Shown: one piece after another, positions 1-7,509 of the stretch
How positions within the stretch are numbered: the stretch's first letter is position 1
Layout: each line of letters begins with the position of its first letter
NCBI RefSeq assembly: GCF_008923725.1
Contig: NZ_WBPF01000022.1
Coordinates: forward strand, 160,913-224,912
From: Bacillus sp. CH140a_4T
GTDB lineage: Bacteria; Bacillota; Bacilli; Bacillales; Bacillaceae_G
Reading direction: 5' to 3'
DNA length: 64,000 bases
The notes under the pieces: generated by a model
Database searches by the model: none
Told to the model about the DNA's origin: nothing
Seen by the model: only the letters and a program-made list of their open reading frames with translations
Program-made: the position numbers and the translations under genes

Positions 1-48
1 TGAGTATTTTGTCCTGATTAATGGATCCCTCACTACTTAAACTTCATT

Positions 49-261
49 TTATCTATTACTTTTTTTCAGCTTTGAAGTAATAAATCCAAATAGTAATACA
101 CCAATACCACTAAAGAACAATACATAACTTATCGGTACTAAGAAAAAGAAAGGTTCTTCAAGGAATCCATTCGCTCCCACTTTACTGTTTGAAGCATGTA
201 TAGCTAAAGAAATGATCGCTAAAATCATGAAAGAAATAGCTACTACGTATTTATTTATCAT
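49..261 (-). CDS. small two-helix membrane protein, unknown
   Basis: A 70-residue hydrophobic protein with two predicted membrane segments (about residues 4-22 and 40-60), a short polar loop and a basic C-terminus ending KLKKSNR. I chose the ATG at 261 rather than one seven codons upstream because an AGAGGAG ribosome site sits eight bases before it. The gene is monocistronic, and a 19-bp perfect inverted repeat lies 70 bp upstream. The family is not recognised; size and topology recall YesK-like small membrane proteins, but that is only a resemblance. The region before it (1-48) holds nothing recognisable. Confidence 0.6.
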   Translation of the reverse strand: MINKYVVAISFMILAIISLAIHASNSKVGANGFLEEPFFFLVPISYVLFFSGIGVLLFGFITSKLKKSNR

Positions 262-332
262 TTCACATTCTCCTCTATTCATATAATTACCCTTAGATTA
301 TTAACATCATATTACCTAAAATAAAATCATTC

Positions 333-373
333 GTCAATAATTATTTATTGTTTTACAATAAATAATTATTGAC
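333..373. repeat. perfect 19-bp inverted repeat, operator- or hairpin-like
   Basis: The arms at 333-351 and 355-373 are perfectly complementary around a 3-base loop (TTT). The arms are AT-rich and begin GTCAATAATTA. It lies between the small membrane gene and the convergent side of the MFS gene, upstream of the former. There is no T-tract, so a dyad operator is as likely as a transcript hairpin. Confidence 0.6.
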
Positions 374-383
374 TATTATAAAT

Positions 384-429
384 AGAAAAAGGTTTATGAA
401 GCACCTTAAATTGCCTCACAAACCTTTTC
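384..429 (-). terminator. terminator after MFS exporter gene
   Basis: On the minus strand a stem of about 16 pairs (AAAAGGTTTGTGAGGCA against its near-complement, with G-U pairs) is followed by TTTTTCTATT, just after the MFS stop codon. Confidence 0.7.
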
Positions 430-441
430 AAACATAAATAT

Positions 442-1635
442 TTACACTTCAAACCTCTTGCTTACTACAACATAAATCGCATACAATAGCACGAATATCC
501 CAGCATAAATTAACAAAATTTCTACACTAAACATATCAGCCAATGGACCAAATATTATCATTCCTAAAGGAAGCGCGCATGAATTAGCGATTTGTACAAG
601 ACTAAACATTCGTCCGTGCATAGAAGGTTCTACTTTTTCCTGCAATAACACGGTAACCGCTGTATTGAAGCACGGCATTGTTATACCAATTAAAAAGTTA
701 AATACTAAATACACAATAAATACCGGAGCAATCCCTAGTCCAATCATAAGCAGTCCATACAACGCACAAGCTAGTGCTGTTGTATGCATACGATTACGGA
801 AACCACCCCATGCCGCAATCAATACGCCACCAGCTGCCGCCCCCGCACTAAAAGTCATCTCACTAGCAGTAAGTCTCCACATTTCTGCACCGAAAGAACG
901 AGTTACCATTAAAGGTGTTAAAAAGGCGGCTGGACTTATTAAAATCATGACAATGATTAATAAAACGAGTAGCCTTTTAATCAATTCATTTTCTTTTAAA
1001 TAAGCAAATCCTTCTTTTATGCCTTGTAGATTAGATTTTTGCTTGCCCTCTGCATTCACATGTCCTTCCACTTGAATGATAAACATAATACTAATTCCAA
1101 TCGTAGCCGTAATAACATCAATAAAAAATGTCGTTTCAATGCTAGCAATAGAAAGAATTGCAGCACTTGCTGCTGGAGAAAGAAACATAATTAAAGATGT
1201 AATACTGCTATTTATCCCATTTACTTTCATAAGATAATCTTTCGGAACGATTTGTGGGATTAACGCATTCACAGCTGGCGTTTGTATACCTGTCCCAGCT
1301 GATCGAATGAGTAGTACTATAAAAAGTAACCAAATACTTTTATATCCTGTTAAAAATAAAACTGCTAAAACTAACGTAGCAATTGCTATAACCCCGTCCG
1401 ATAACATAATCATCTTTTTACGGTCATAACGATCAATCCAAACACCCGCAAATAAAGAAATCGCAATTTGTGGTAAGAAACCGCAAACGGTTGAAATGGT
1501 CAACATTAACCCTGACGATGTCGTTAAGGTGATATACCATATAATCGCGTATTGTACGAGAGATGAACCGAATAACGAAATCGTTTGAGCGGTCAAAAAT
1601 AATATAATTTTCGTTTTCCAATTGTTTTCAATCAT
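442..1635 (-). CDS. MFS efflux transporter, Mef(A)-like
   Basis: A major facilitator antiporter of about 397 residues with 12 membrane segments. The loop after segment 2 carries the MFS motif-A variant GVWIDRYDRKK, and the cytosolic loop after segment 6 is polar. It resembles the macrolide exporter Mef(A) in length and in short motifs (VGFLP-like, DRxDRKK, RSxGTGxxxPA). Six bases separate it from the stop of the upstream ABC-F gene, so the two are translated from one mRNA, the same arrangement as mef(A)-msr(D). A GTG at 1644 would overlap the ABC-F stop but has poor spacing to the GGGGG ribosome site; the ATG at 1635 fits better. The drug substrate is inferred, not shown. Confidence 0.85.
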   Translation of the reverse strand: MIENNWKTKIILFLTAQTISLFGSSLVQYAIIWYITLTTSSGLMLTISTVCGFLPQIAISLFAGVWIDRYDRKKMIMLSDGVIAIATLVLAVLFLTGYKSIWLLFIVLLIRSAGTGIQTPAVNALIPQIVPKDYLMKVNGINSSITSLIMFLSPAASAAILSIASIETTFFIDVITATIGISIMFIIQVEGHVNAEGKQKSNLQGIKEGFAYLKENELIKRLLVLLIIVMILISPAAFLTPLMVTRSFGAEMWRLTASEMTFSAGAAAGGVLIAAWGGFRNRMHTTALACALYGLLMIGLGIAPVFIVYLVFNFLIGITMPCFNTAVTVLLQEKVEPSMHGRMFSLVQIANSCALPLGMIIFGPLADMFSVEILLIYAGIFVLLYAIYVVVSKRFEV

Positions 1636-1640
1636 ATGCT

Positions 1641-3188
1641 TCACACCCCCTTAACTAATCCTGTCTCTATATTAAAAATACTATCTGCCCAATCAAGATA
1701 AAAACTTGCTTCGTGAGATACGAGTATAATGCTACCTTTAAACTGAATGAGTGCCTTTTGCAAAGCCCCCTTCGCTTCTGCATCTAAATGATTTGTCGGT
1801 TCATCTAAGATTAAGAAATTACAAGGTGATAATAATAATCCGCATAATTTAACCTTTGATTGTTCACCACCACTCAACGTACGAATTTCTTGTGAAACAT
1901 GAGTATCCTTCACACCACATGCAGCTAAATGATGACGTATCTCCTTCACATTTAGTTTAGGAAACTGTTCTGAAATAATTTGCAGCGGCGTTAAAGAATC
2001 GTTGTTCCAATTCAGATTTTGCTCATAATATCCAATCTTTATTTGCTCTGAGAAGTGAAATGCTCCGGCAATACTAGAAATAGTTCCAACGATTGTTTTT
2101 AATAAAGTAGATTTCCCTACTCCGTTGAACCCTGTAATAACAAGTTTTTGCCCACCCATCACTGAAAAATTCAATTTTGGTAAGAGAGCAAAATCGTAAC
2201 CAACTTCAAGATTATTTACTTCAAGAACTGTCTGAACTGAAATGGGAAGCTCCTGAAAATAAATATACGGTTTATGAGTAAAACTTGGTGGCGCAATTCT
2301 TTCCATACGTTGCAACTGCTTCCTACGCCCTTGCGCTATTTTTGAATTCACTCCAGCAATATTTCTACGAATATACTCTTCCGTTTTTTCAATTTTCTTT
2401 TGCTGTGCATAGTATTGGCGAATATAATCTTTTCGCAAATGCTCCTTTTGTCTTACAAAATCTGAGTATTTGCCGTAATACTTCTTCACCGTTCCAAACT
2501 CTATATCACATATGCAAGAAGTCACTTTTTCTAGAAAGTCAAAATCATGTGACACGACAATAAACGCCCCTTCAAAATTCACTAAATAATTAGCAAGCCA
2601 TTCAACATGCTCTTTATCAAGAAAGTTTGTCGGTTCATCTAGTAATAAAATAGTAGGCTCTTCTAATAAAAGCTTTGCTAAAATTACCTTCGCCCGTTGT
2701 CCTCCGCTTAATTCATCAATAACACGATCCATCCCAATCGCATCAATACCTAAACCGGCTGCCACCTTATTTATTACGCTGTCTACTGAATAAAAATCAC
2801 GAGCCTCAAGCTGTTCTTGTATTTCAGCTGCTTTCAATAGTTGATTCTCATCTCCAGTCATCGCACTTTCTTCATATAACTGATTCATTCTCTTTTCCAT
2901 TTCAAACAAATCATAAAAGGCTCGCTTTACATACTGTGAAATGGTATAGCTCCCATCAATTTCTGCATATTGATCAAGATGTCCAATTTGAATATTAGGT
3001 TGCCACTTAATGCTCCCCTTATCAGAAATAATTTCCCCCACCAATATTTTCATTAATGTGCTTTTCCCTGCACCATTCTGTCCAACAATCCCCATATGTT
3101 CCCCTTTATACAAATCAAAAGAAGCATTTTCGTATAATACTTTATCTATAAAACTATGTGATAAACGTTCAACTTTAAGTAAACTCAT
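1641..3188 (-). CDS. ABC-F ribosome-protection protein
   Basis: A 515-residue soluble protein with two ABC ATPase domains and no membrane segments. Domain 1 has Walker A GQNGAGKST (about 36-44), signature LSGGQRAK and Walker B LLLDEPTNFLD. Domain 2 has GFNGVGKST, LSGGEQSK and LILDEPTNHLD. A charged helical linker (about 245-305, rich in RRKQLQRMERI-type residues) corresponds to the interdomain arm that ABC-F antibiotic-resistance proteins insert near the ribosomal peptidyl-transferase centre. It is followed by an MFS exporter and preceded by a long attenuator-like leader, which strongly suggests inducible resistance to a ribosome-targeting drug (Msr/Vga/Lsa type). Which drug cannot be told from sequence. 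Confidence 0.88.
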   Translation of the reverse strand: MSLLKVERLSHSFIDKVLYENASFDLYKGEHMGIVGQNGAGKSTLMKILVGEIISDKGSIKWQPNIQIGHLDQYAEIDGSYTISQYVKRAFYDLFEMEKRMNQLYEESAMTGDENQLLKAAEIQEQLEARDFYSVDSVINKVAAGLGIDAIGMDRVIDELSGGQRAKVILAKLLLEEPTILLLDEPTNFLDKEHVEWLANYLVNFEGAFIVVSHDFDFLEKVTSCICDIEFGTVKKYYGKYSDFVRQKEHLRKDYIRQYYAQQKKIEKTEEYIRRNIAGVNSKIAQGRRKQLQRMERIAPPSFTHKPYIYFQELPISVQTVLEVNNLEVGYDFALLPKLNFSVMGGQKLVITGFNGVGKSTLLKTIVGTISSIAGAFHFSEQIKIGYYEQNLNWNNDSLTPLQIISEQFPKLNVKEIRHHLAACGVKDTHVSQEIRTLSGGEQSKVKLCGLLLSPCNFLILDEPTNHLDAEAKGALQKALIQFKGSIILVSHEASFYLDWADSIFNIETGLVKGV

Positions 3189-3212
3189 TTTTATTCCTCT
3201 TTTCCTGAAATT

Positions 3213-3257
3213 AAAAAAAGCAGAGAGATAGCGTCATTCGACACTAGCCCTCTGCTT
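3213..3257 (-). terminator. leader terminator (attenuator) before ABC-F gene
   Basis: On the minus strand AGCAGAG pairs with CTCTGCT, extended inward by a partly paired stem, and is followed by seven T. It ends about 24 bases before the ABC-F start codon, inside the 5' leader, so it must be read through for the gene to be expressed. This is the layout of transcription attenuators in front of antibiotic-resistance genes. Confidence 0.75.
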
Positions 3258-3318
3258 CGTGGTTTTTCCCATACTACTCCAATTTACAGTAAAAGCTCAT
3301 TGGAATAATATACACAAA

Positions 3319-3348
3319 GGGCCATAGACAAAGCATTGTCTATGGCCC
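3319..3348 (-). other. strong 13-bp leader hairpin
   Basis: The arms GGGCCATAGACAA and its exact complement surround a 4-base loop, within the ABC-F leader. The U-tract that follows on the minus strand is interrupted (TTTGTGTATATTATT), so it may be a weak terminator or a structural block. Just upstream, 3365-3375 and 3426-3436 can pair over 11 bases with one G-U, giving an alternative fold. Confidence 0.6.
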
Positions 3349-3447
3349 CTTAATCTATTTTATACATCAACTGAAAAACCATAACCAAATAAGCATAGAT
3401 AAACTATACTTTTTTAGAAAAGTTATTCAGTCGATGAATATAGGGAT

Positions 3448-3543
3448 TTATACCCCTTGATTAAGCTCCGTACAACGCTTCATCGTATACATTTGTGCGG
3501 AGCAAAGTTTTCTAATGAGTTTTACAAATTTTATATAAAGCAT
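3448..3543 (-). CDS. 31-residue leader peptide of ABC-F/MFS operon
   Basis: A short ORF with an excellent ribosome site (GGAAGG six to eight bases before ATG), starting about 25 bases downstream of the predicted transcription start. The peptide begins MLYIKFVKLIRKLCSA and ends ELNQGV. A 9-bp stem (one mismatch) lies within its coding sequence at 3466-3504, so ribosome stalling on it would change downstream folding. This is the usual logic of drug-sensing leader peptides such as those of erm and msr genes. Expression and stalling are inferred. Confidence 0.65.
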   Translation of the reverse strand: MLYIKFVKLIRKLCSAQMYTMKRCTELNQGV

Positions 3544-3573
3544 GTTCTGCACCTTCCTTAATACTTAAAAGGG

Positions 3574-3603
3574 ATTTTAGCATACAGTTTTACGAAGCGT
3601 CAA
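3574..3603 (-). promoter_or_regulatory. sigma-A promoter of ABC-F leader
   Basis: On the minus strand TTGACG and TAAAAT are separated by 18 bp. The predicted start is near 3567, giving a leader of about 380 nt before the ABC-F start codon. Confidence 0.65.
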
Positions 3604-3624
3604 CATTACCTCCAAATCATTCAA

Positions 3625-4140
3625 CTACTTATTTTTAAAATATTCCTTCTGGAACATACACATTCTTATCGCATTATGATAGTTACCATCAACGAAAAAC
3701 TCGTCTAAAAGCTCGCCTTCCACTATAAATCCAACCTTTTTATACACATGGACTGCTTTCTCATTTTCTTTATCCACAACTAAATAAATCTTATGCATAT
3801 TTAATACAGAAAAAGCGTAATCCATCGCTAAACGCGTCGCTTCTGCTGCGTAGCCATGCCCTTGATAATTAGGATCAATAATAATTTGGAATTCAGTTCT
3901 TCGGTGAATATAATCGATTTCCACTAATTCGACCAATCCAACCATCTCATTATCTTTCTCAACGATAAATCGGCGTTCACTTTGATCATGTATATGTTTA
4001 TCGTATAAATCCTGCAGCTCCACAAATGCCTCATACGGCTCTTCAAACCAATACGACATAATATGTGCATTATTATTAAGTTCGTGTACAAACTTTAAAT
4101 CTTCCCGTTCTAAAGGACGTAACCTTAATTCCTGACTCAT
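3625..4140 (-). CDS. speG: spermidine N1-acetyltransferase
   Basis: A GNAT-fold acetyltransferase of 171 residues that transfers acetyl from acetyl-CoA to spermidine/spermine, keeping polyamines non-toxic. It is close to E. coli SpeG through much of its length: LRPLEREDL at the N-terminus, [23 protein letters not shown] (the allosteric polyamine-binding loop) and the CoA-binding YQGHGYA segment. I chose the ATG at 4140 because GGAGG lies seven bases before it; an upstream in-frame ATG overlaps that site. It is transcribed alone on the minus strand, downstream of psiE. Confidence 0.93.
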   Translation of the reverse strand: MSQELRLRPLEREDLKFVHELNNNAHIMSYWFEEPYEAFVELQDLYDKHIHDQSERRFIVEKDNEMVGLVELVEIDYIHRRTEFQIIIDPNYQGHGYAAEATRLAMDYAFSVLNMHKIYLVVDKENEKAVHVYKKVGFIVEGELLDEFFVDGNYHNAIRMCMFQKEYFKNK

Positions 4141-4250
4141 TGCTATAACCTCCAAGTAAAAGAAACCTCTTCACTTAATGTCTCAATTTTTTTCAATTTC
4201 AAACGCCCTATTTGTATTGTAAACTTTCAAGCAACTTGAAGGTCAAGACA

Positions 4251-4280
4251 TAAAAAATAGTGCAAGCTACGCCTGCACTA
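4251..4280 (-). terminator. terminator after psiE
   Basis: TAGTGCA pairs with TGCACTA around a GC-rich loop, followed on the minus strand by a run of T. It directly abuts the psiE stop codon. Confidence 0.75.
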
Positions 4281-4685
4281 CTACTCTTTTCTCAAATCTC
4301 TCATATTCGATATGTATAAAGCAACGACTAAAACGAGAATGGATCCCGCATATAACAACGTCTCCATCGGTTCCTCATGAGATACAATAATTAATCGAAT
4401 TAAAGCCGTAATTCCGATATAAATAAAATAACGTAACGGAAAATGATAATTCGACTTAAAATACTTAATAATCAATGCGATGAACTCGAAGTATAAGAAG
4501 TAGACGATAATACTTTCAACCAATTTATACGATGTATACTCCTTTTCCGAAAAGATATACTGCACAAATGTAATTGTCTCATTCACTAAGAAAATCGATA
4601 ACACAATGGATAATATAATTAAAGCTATATTTAATATCCATTGCAAAACACTAGCTATAAGATGATCGATATTAAACGACTTCAT
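4281..4685 (-). CDS. psiE: PsiE family membrane protein
   Basis: A 134-residue protein with four predicted membrane segments (about 12-34, 57-75, 84-101, 108-126). The third segment contains the family-typical [17 protein letters not shown] stretch. PsiE is a phosphate-starvation-inducible protein in E. coli, with no biochemical role established. No Pho box was recognised upstream. It is monocistronic, with its own terminator. Family assignment is by overall pattern and is fairly secure; function in Bacillus is unknown. Confidence 0.82.
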   Translation of the reverse strand: MKSFNIDHLIASVLQWILNIALIILSIVLSIFLVNETITFVQYIFSEKEYTSYKLVESIIVYFLYFEFIALIIKYFKSNYHFPLRYFIYIGITALIRLIIVSHEEPMETLLYAGSILVLVVALYISNMRDLRKE

Positions 4686-4756
4686 TTTATCTTTAAACTC
4701 CCCTTCGTGTAAGTACGTATTTATTATAGCAAAATTATACTTACAAAAGTGTTAAA

Positions 4757-4847
4757 TCAAATATGTTCGTCCTCTTTCACTATCACTTCACCATCCTGAT
4801 ATTGACGTTTAATATAGCCGTTTCCCCAATCTTTACTTTGTATCTTT
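4757..4847 (-). pseudogene. coding-like 3' fragment, no start codon
   Basis: On the minus strand an open frame of about 29 codons reads with coding-like composition (contains DWGNGYIKRQYQDGEV) and ends at TGA 4757. An in-frame stop lies just upstream and there is no start codon or ribosome site. It looks like the tail of a lost gene, but this rests only on amino-acid composition. Confidence 0.3.
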
Positions 4848-4888
4848 TAGCTTTTTCGCAATGAAACTATATGCGTTAAAATCGTTTC

Positions 4889-4956
4889 ATGACATTATTA
4901 CCTGCACATACCTATACTTTATATAATAACGGTACAGTACAAACAACGTACTGTAC
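4889..4956 (+). promoter_or_regulatory. promoter with GTAC-type dyad operator
   Basis: A plausible promoter is ATGACA (4889-4894) with TATACT (4913-4918), 18 bp apart; an alternative -10 is TATAAT at 4920-4925. Immediately downstream is a perfect inverted repeat, GTACAGTAC (4932-4940) and GTACTGTAC (4948-4956), with a 7-base spacer. Its position over the transcription start suggests a repressor site controlling the hydrolase gene at 4980. Confidence 0.5.
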
Positions 4957-4979
4957 AAATATATGTGGGGGGATTAACT

Positions 4980-5537
4980 ATGAACGAAGCGTTACTATTA
5001 GTCGACATACAAAATGATTACTTTAAAGGCGGCAATATGGAATTGCATCACCCTGAAAAAGCTGCACAAAAAGCGCAAGAAGTCTTGAAAGTATTTCGTA
5101 AAAAACATAAAACAGTTATTCACGTACAACATATTGCGAACAATGAAGGAGCTACTTTCTTCTTACCTAAAACAGTAGGTGTTCAAATTCATGATGATGT
5201 ACAGCCAATCGCTAACGAAAGAGTCGTACAAAAACATCACCCTAACAGTTTTTTAAGAACCAATTTATTTGAAACATTAAAGAAGGAAAAAATAGATCAA
5301 CTAGTCATTTGCGGTATGATGACTCATGTATGTATTGATGCAACAGTACGTGCTGCCAGTGATTTAGGATTTCAATGTGTTGTAATTGAAGATGCTTGTA
5401 CAACAAAAGATTTAGAATTTCAAGGAAATCTGATCCCCGCAGTACACGCTCATCAATCGTTCATGAGTTCGTTAGAGTTTGGTGATATTTATGCAAAAAT
5501 CATGTCAGCAAACTGTTTTATAAACAAGAGCAAATAA
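4980..5537 (+). CDS. isochorismatase-like cysteine hydrolase
   Basis: A 185-residue alpha/beta hydrolase of the isochorismatase/nicotinamidase superfamily. The catalytic triad is visible: Asp in LLVDIQNDY near the N-terminus, Lys in the VQKHHPNSF region and Cys in GMMTHVCIDAT, preceded by the cis-peptide region. The start at 4980 is set by GGGGGG seven bases upstream. It is monocistronic, with a dyad operator over its promoter, and convergent with an Lrp-family gene. Substrates in this family range from nicotinamide to streptothricin and carbamates, so no specific reaction is claimed. Confidence 0.82.
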   Translation: MNEALLLVDIQNDYFKGGNMELHHPEKAAQKAQEVLKVFRKKHKTVIHVQHIANNEGATFFLPKTVGVQIHDDVQPIANERVVQKHHPNSFLRTNLFETLKKEKIDQLVICGMMTHVCIDATVRAASDLGFQCVVIEDACTTKDLEFQGNLIPAVHAHQSFMSSLEFGDIYAKIMSANCFINKSK

Positions 5538-5555
5538 AGAATTACAGTTCCATAT

Positions 5556-5594
5556 AAAAAAAGAAAGAATAAATCTCTTATTCTTTCTTTTTTT
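5556..5594. terminator. bidirectional terminator, hydrolase / Lrp
   Basis: A perfect 17-bp inverted repeat (AAAAAAAGAAAGAATAA and complement, 5-base loop) lies between convergent genes. It supplies T-tracts on both strands and overlaps the last codons (KKKE) of the Lrp-family gene. Confidence 0.75.
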
Positions 5595-6006
5595 CAATTG
5601 TCTTAATGACAGTATTTATACGATAATCACCATAATGTAAAACATCTGCAAGAGTCTCTTCTAATTGTTGATGTGAAGATGTGTGAAGAATCATGATATA
5701 ACAGCCATCGCCACTTATACGATACATTTCAGTAATTACGTCCATTTTTTCAAAAAAGGTTTGAATTTGCTTATGATAATGTGGTGCATGCAGAAATAGT
5801 GTAACAAACGTCATAATAGACCCTTCTAACTTAGCCCTGTCGATATCTATCGTATATTTTCGAATGACACCTGCCTCTTCTAATTTATTAATTCGTTTCC
5901 CAACAGCCTGGCCAGTCAAATGTACTCTCTCTCCAATTTCCTTCCAGTTCATTCTAGCGTTTTCTTGTAGTAACTTTATAATTTTAAAGTCTGTTGAATC
6001 AAACAT
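5578..6006 (-). CDS. Lrp/AsnC family transcription regulator (copy 1)
   Basis: A protein of about 142 residues with an N-terminal winged helix-turn-helix (residues 5-55, including NWKEIGERVHLTGQAVGKRI) and a C-terminal RAM/AsnC effector-binding domain (65-135). The ATG at 6006 is preferred over 6012 because AGGGG lies six bases upstream of it. It is clearly paralogous to the gene at 6295-6726 (shared GQAVG.RI.KLE, ISG.GCY and YG.YR motifs), so the two form a local pair from duplication. Its target is unknown. Confidence 0.88.
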   Translation of the reverse strand: MFDSTDFKIIKLLQENARMNWKEIGERVHLTGQAVGKRINKLEEAGVIRKYTIDIDRAKLEGSIMTFVTLFLHAPHYHKQIQTFFEKMDVITEMYRISGDGCYIMILHTSSHQQLEETLADVLHYGDYRINTVIKTIEKKKE

Positions 6007-6161
6007 AGACATCCCCTTCCTATAAGAATCCCTTCTATAAGATCTTCATTTCCCCTACAATTCATCTTAAAAACCTTTACAATGCACTTGATTAACTCTA
6101 TTAAGAATTACATTATTGTTAACGGCTTTCCTTCTTCCTTACAATGTATTTTTTAACAGCT

Positions 6162-6199
6162 TTAAAAAAGCCTTACTACACATAAATTGTAGTAAGGCT
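6162..6199 (-). terminator. terminator downstream of second Lrp gene
   Basis: A perfect 12-bp stem (AGCCTTACTACA and complement, 7-base loop) is followed on the minus strand by TTTTTT. It lies about 95 bases after the stop of the gene at 6295. The rest of 6013-6294 holds only AT-rich DNA that presumably includes the copy-1 promoter. Confidence 0.7.
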
Positions 6200-6294
6200 C
6201 TGACTATTTAAGATAAAAATTAAAAGACTTTATTATCTCTATACAAATAAGGTTTAGCAAATAATGTTACTATCTCCTCCAAAGAAAAGAAACC

Positions 6295-6726
6295 TTATTT
6301 CAACTTTCCTATTGATAAGTTAACACGATAATTCCCGTATTTTAATAGTCGTCCTAGAAAGTTATCTAAGTCTTCGTTGGAAGCAAAATGTGTTTTTAAT
6401 AAATAACACCCCTCACCACTTATACGGTGTACTTCAGAAACCCCTTCTTCTCCTTGAAAGAAATTCATAAACTCTTGGTGATTAGCTGTTGTTACGAACA
6501 AAGTAACAAATGCAGTCACTACTTGTCCTAATTTGATTCGGTTTATTGCAATTGTATACTGTTCAATAATCCCTAAATCCTCTAATCTTCGAATTCGATT
6601 TCCTACGGCCTGCCCCGTCATATGTATTTTTTGGCCAAGCTCTTTCCATTGTATTCTTGAGTTTTCTCCTAATAATTTCAGTATCTCAAAATCTGTTTGA
6701 TCAATGATATAAACCAATCCTTTCAC
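6295..6726 (-). CDS. Lrp/AsnC family transcription regulator (copy 2)
   Basis: A protein of about 143 residues: an HTH domain (8-55, QWKELGQKIHMTGQAVGNRI) followed by an AsnC/RAM ligand domain. It is divergent from the carbonic anhydrase-cyanase genes with 167 bp between, so it is the natural candidate regulator of that block; this is inference from position. The start is uncertain: GTG at 6726 has no clear ribosome site, while an AAAGGA further in would suit only a non-standard start codon. Confidence 0.85.
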   Translation of the reverse strand: MKGLVYIIDQTDFEILKLLGENSRIQWKELGQKIHMTGQAVGNRIRRLEDLGIIEQYTIAINRIKLGQVVTAFVTLFVTTANHQEFMNFFQGEEGVSEVHRISGEGCYLLKTHFASNEDLDNFLGRLLKYGNYRVNLSIGKLK

Positions 6727-6893
6727 CGTGAAAGTAGAAAGCCCGAAAGTGTTTCGCCAACTTATTCTGCTTATCGATACAATTCACTATACTTAGTTTA
6801 TCCTCTTACATCACATTATTTATCAGTTATATTTACTTATAACACAGAGGACGCAACAAAAAAATACATCTAGATTTAAAGGAGGTTACAAAT

Positions 6894-7475
6894 ATGTTAT
6901 TACAAGAAATTCTATCGTTCAATGAACAATTTGTAGAAAATAAGGAATACGCTCCTCGTGAAGCGACAAAAATGCCTAAAAAACGTATGGTTGTTGTTTC
7001 TTGCATGGATGCTCGTTTAATTGAGCTACTTCCAAAAGCTTTAGATATACACGATGGTGATGCAAAAGTCATCAGAAATGCAGGTGGTAAAATTGCTTCT
7101 GCTTTCGATAGTGTTATGCAAAGTGTTGTCGCGTCAGTATACGATTTAAATGCAGATGAAATCTTCCTTATTGGACACCATAGATGTGGTGCGAGCCAAA
7201 CGAATCCAAAAGGAACACTCCAAAAAATATTAGATCGTGGAGTAGCTTCCCCAGAAATTTTATCAGCGATTGAATATGCTGGTGTTGACCTTAAAAAATG
7301 GTTATTCGGATTCGATGATGTTTGCGATTCAACACAAGCTAATGTTGATTTAGTAAGAAATCACCCACTTATTCCAAAAGATGTTCCTGTACACGGTTTA
7401 GTTATTGACCCTCACACAGGTAAATTAGATGTAGTGGTTGATGGATATAAAGCGTTAAATAGTGAAGCAAAATAA
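6894..7475 (+). CDS. beta-carbonic anhydrase
   Basis: A 193-residue beta-class carbonic anhydrase interconverting CO2 and bicarbonate. The zinc ligands are visible as Cys37 in CMDAR (with Asp39 and Arg41 forming the conserved dyad) and His95/Cys98 in GHHRCGA. AAAGGAGG lies ahead of the ATG. It is followed after 34 bp by cynS. In E. coli the equivalent pair (cynT, cynS) works together: cyanase consumes bicarbonate and the anhydrase restores it from the CO2 released. The sequence is of the YtiB-like short type rather than close to CynT, so the pairing may be convergent. Confidence 0.93.
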   Translation: MLLQEILSFNEQFVENKEYAPREATKMPKKRMVVVSCMDARLIELLPKALDIHDGDAKVIRNAGGKIASAFDSVMQSVVASVYDLNADEIFLIGHHRCGASQTNPKGTLQKILDRGVASPEILSAIEYAGVDLKKWLFGFDDVCDSTQANVDLVRNHPLIPKDVPVHGLVIDPHTGKLDVVVDGYKALNSEAK

Positions 7476-7509
7476 TAATTATTACGTACATGAAGGGAAG
7501 TTATGAGAT

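Noticed and set aside
3319-3348. The 13-bp GGGCCATAGACAA hairpin as the end of an insertion sequence
   Set aside because: There is no transposase or target duplication; the position inside the ABC-F leader explains it better.
6013-6160. A short minus-strand coding-like run in the gap between the two Lrp genes
   Set aside because: Only about 15 codons and no conserved feature; too short to separate from chance.
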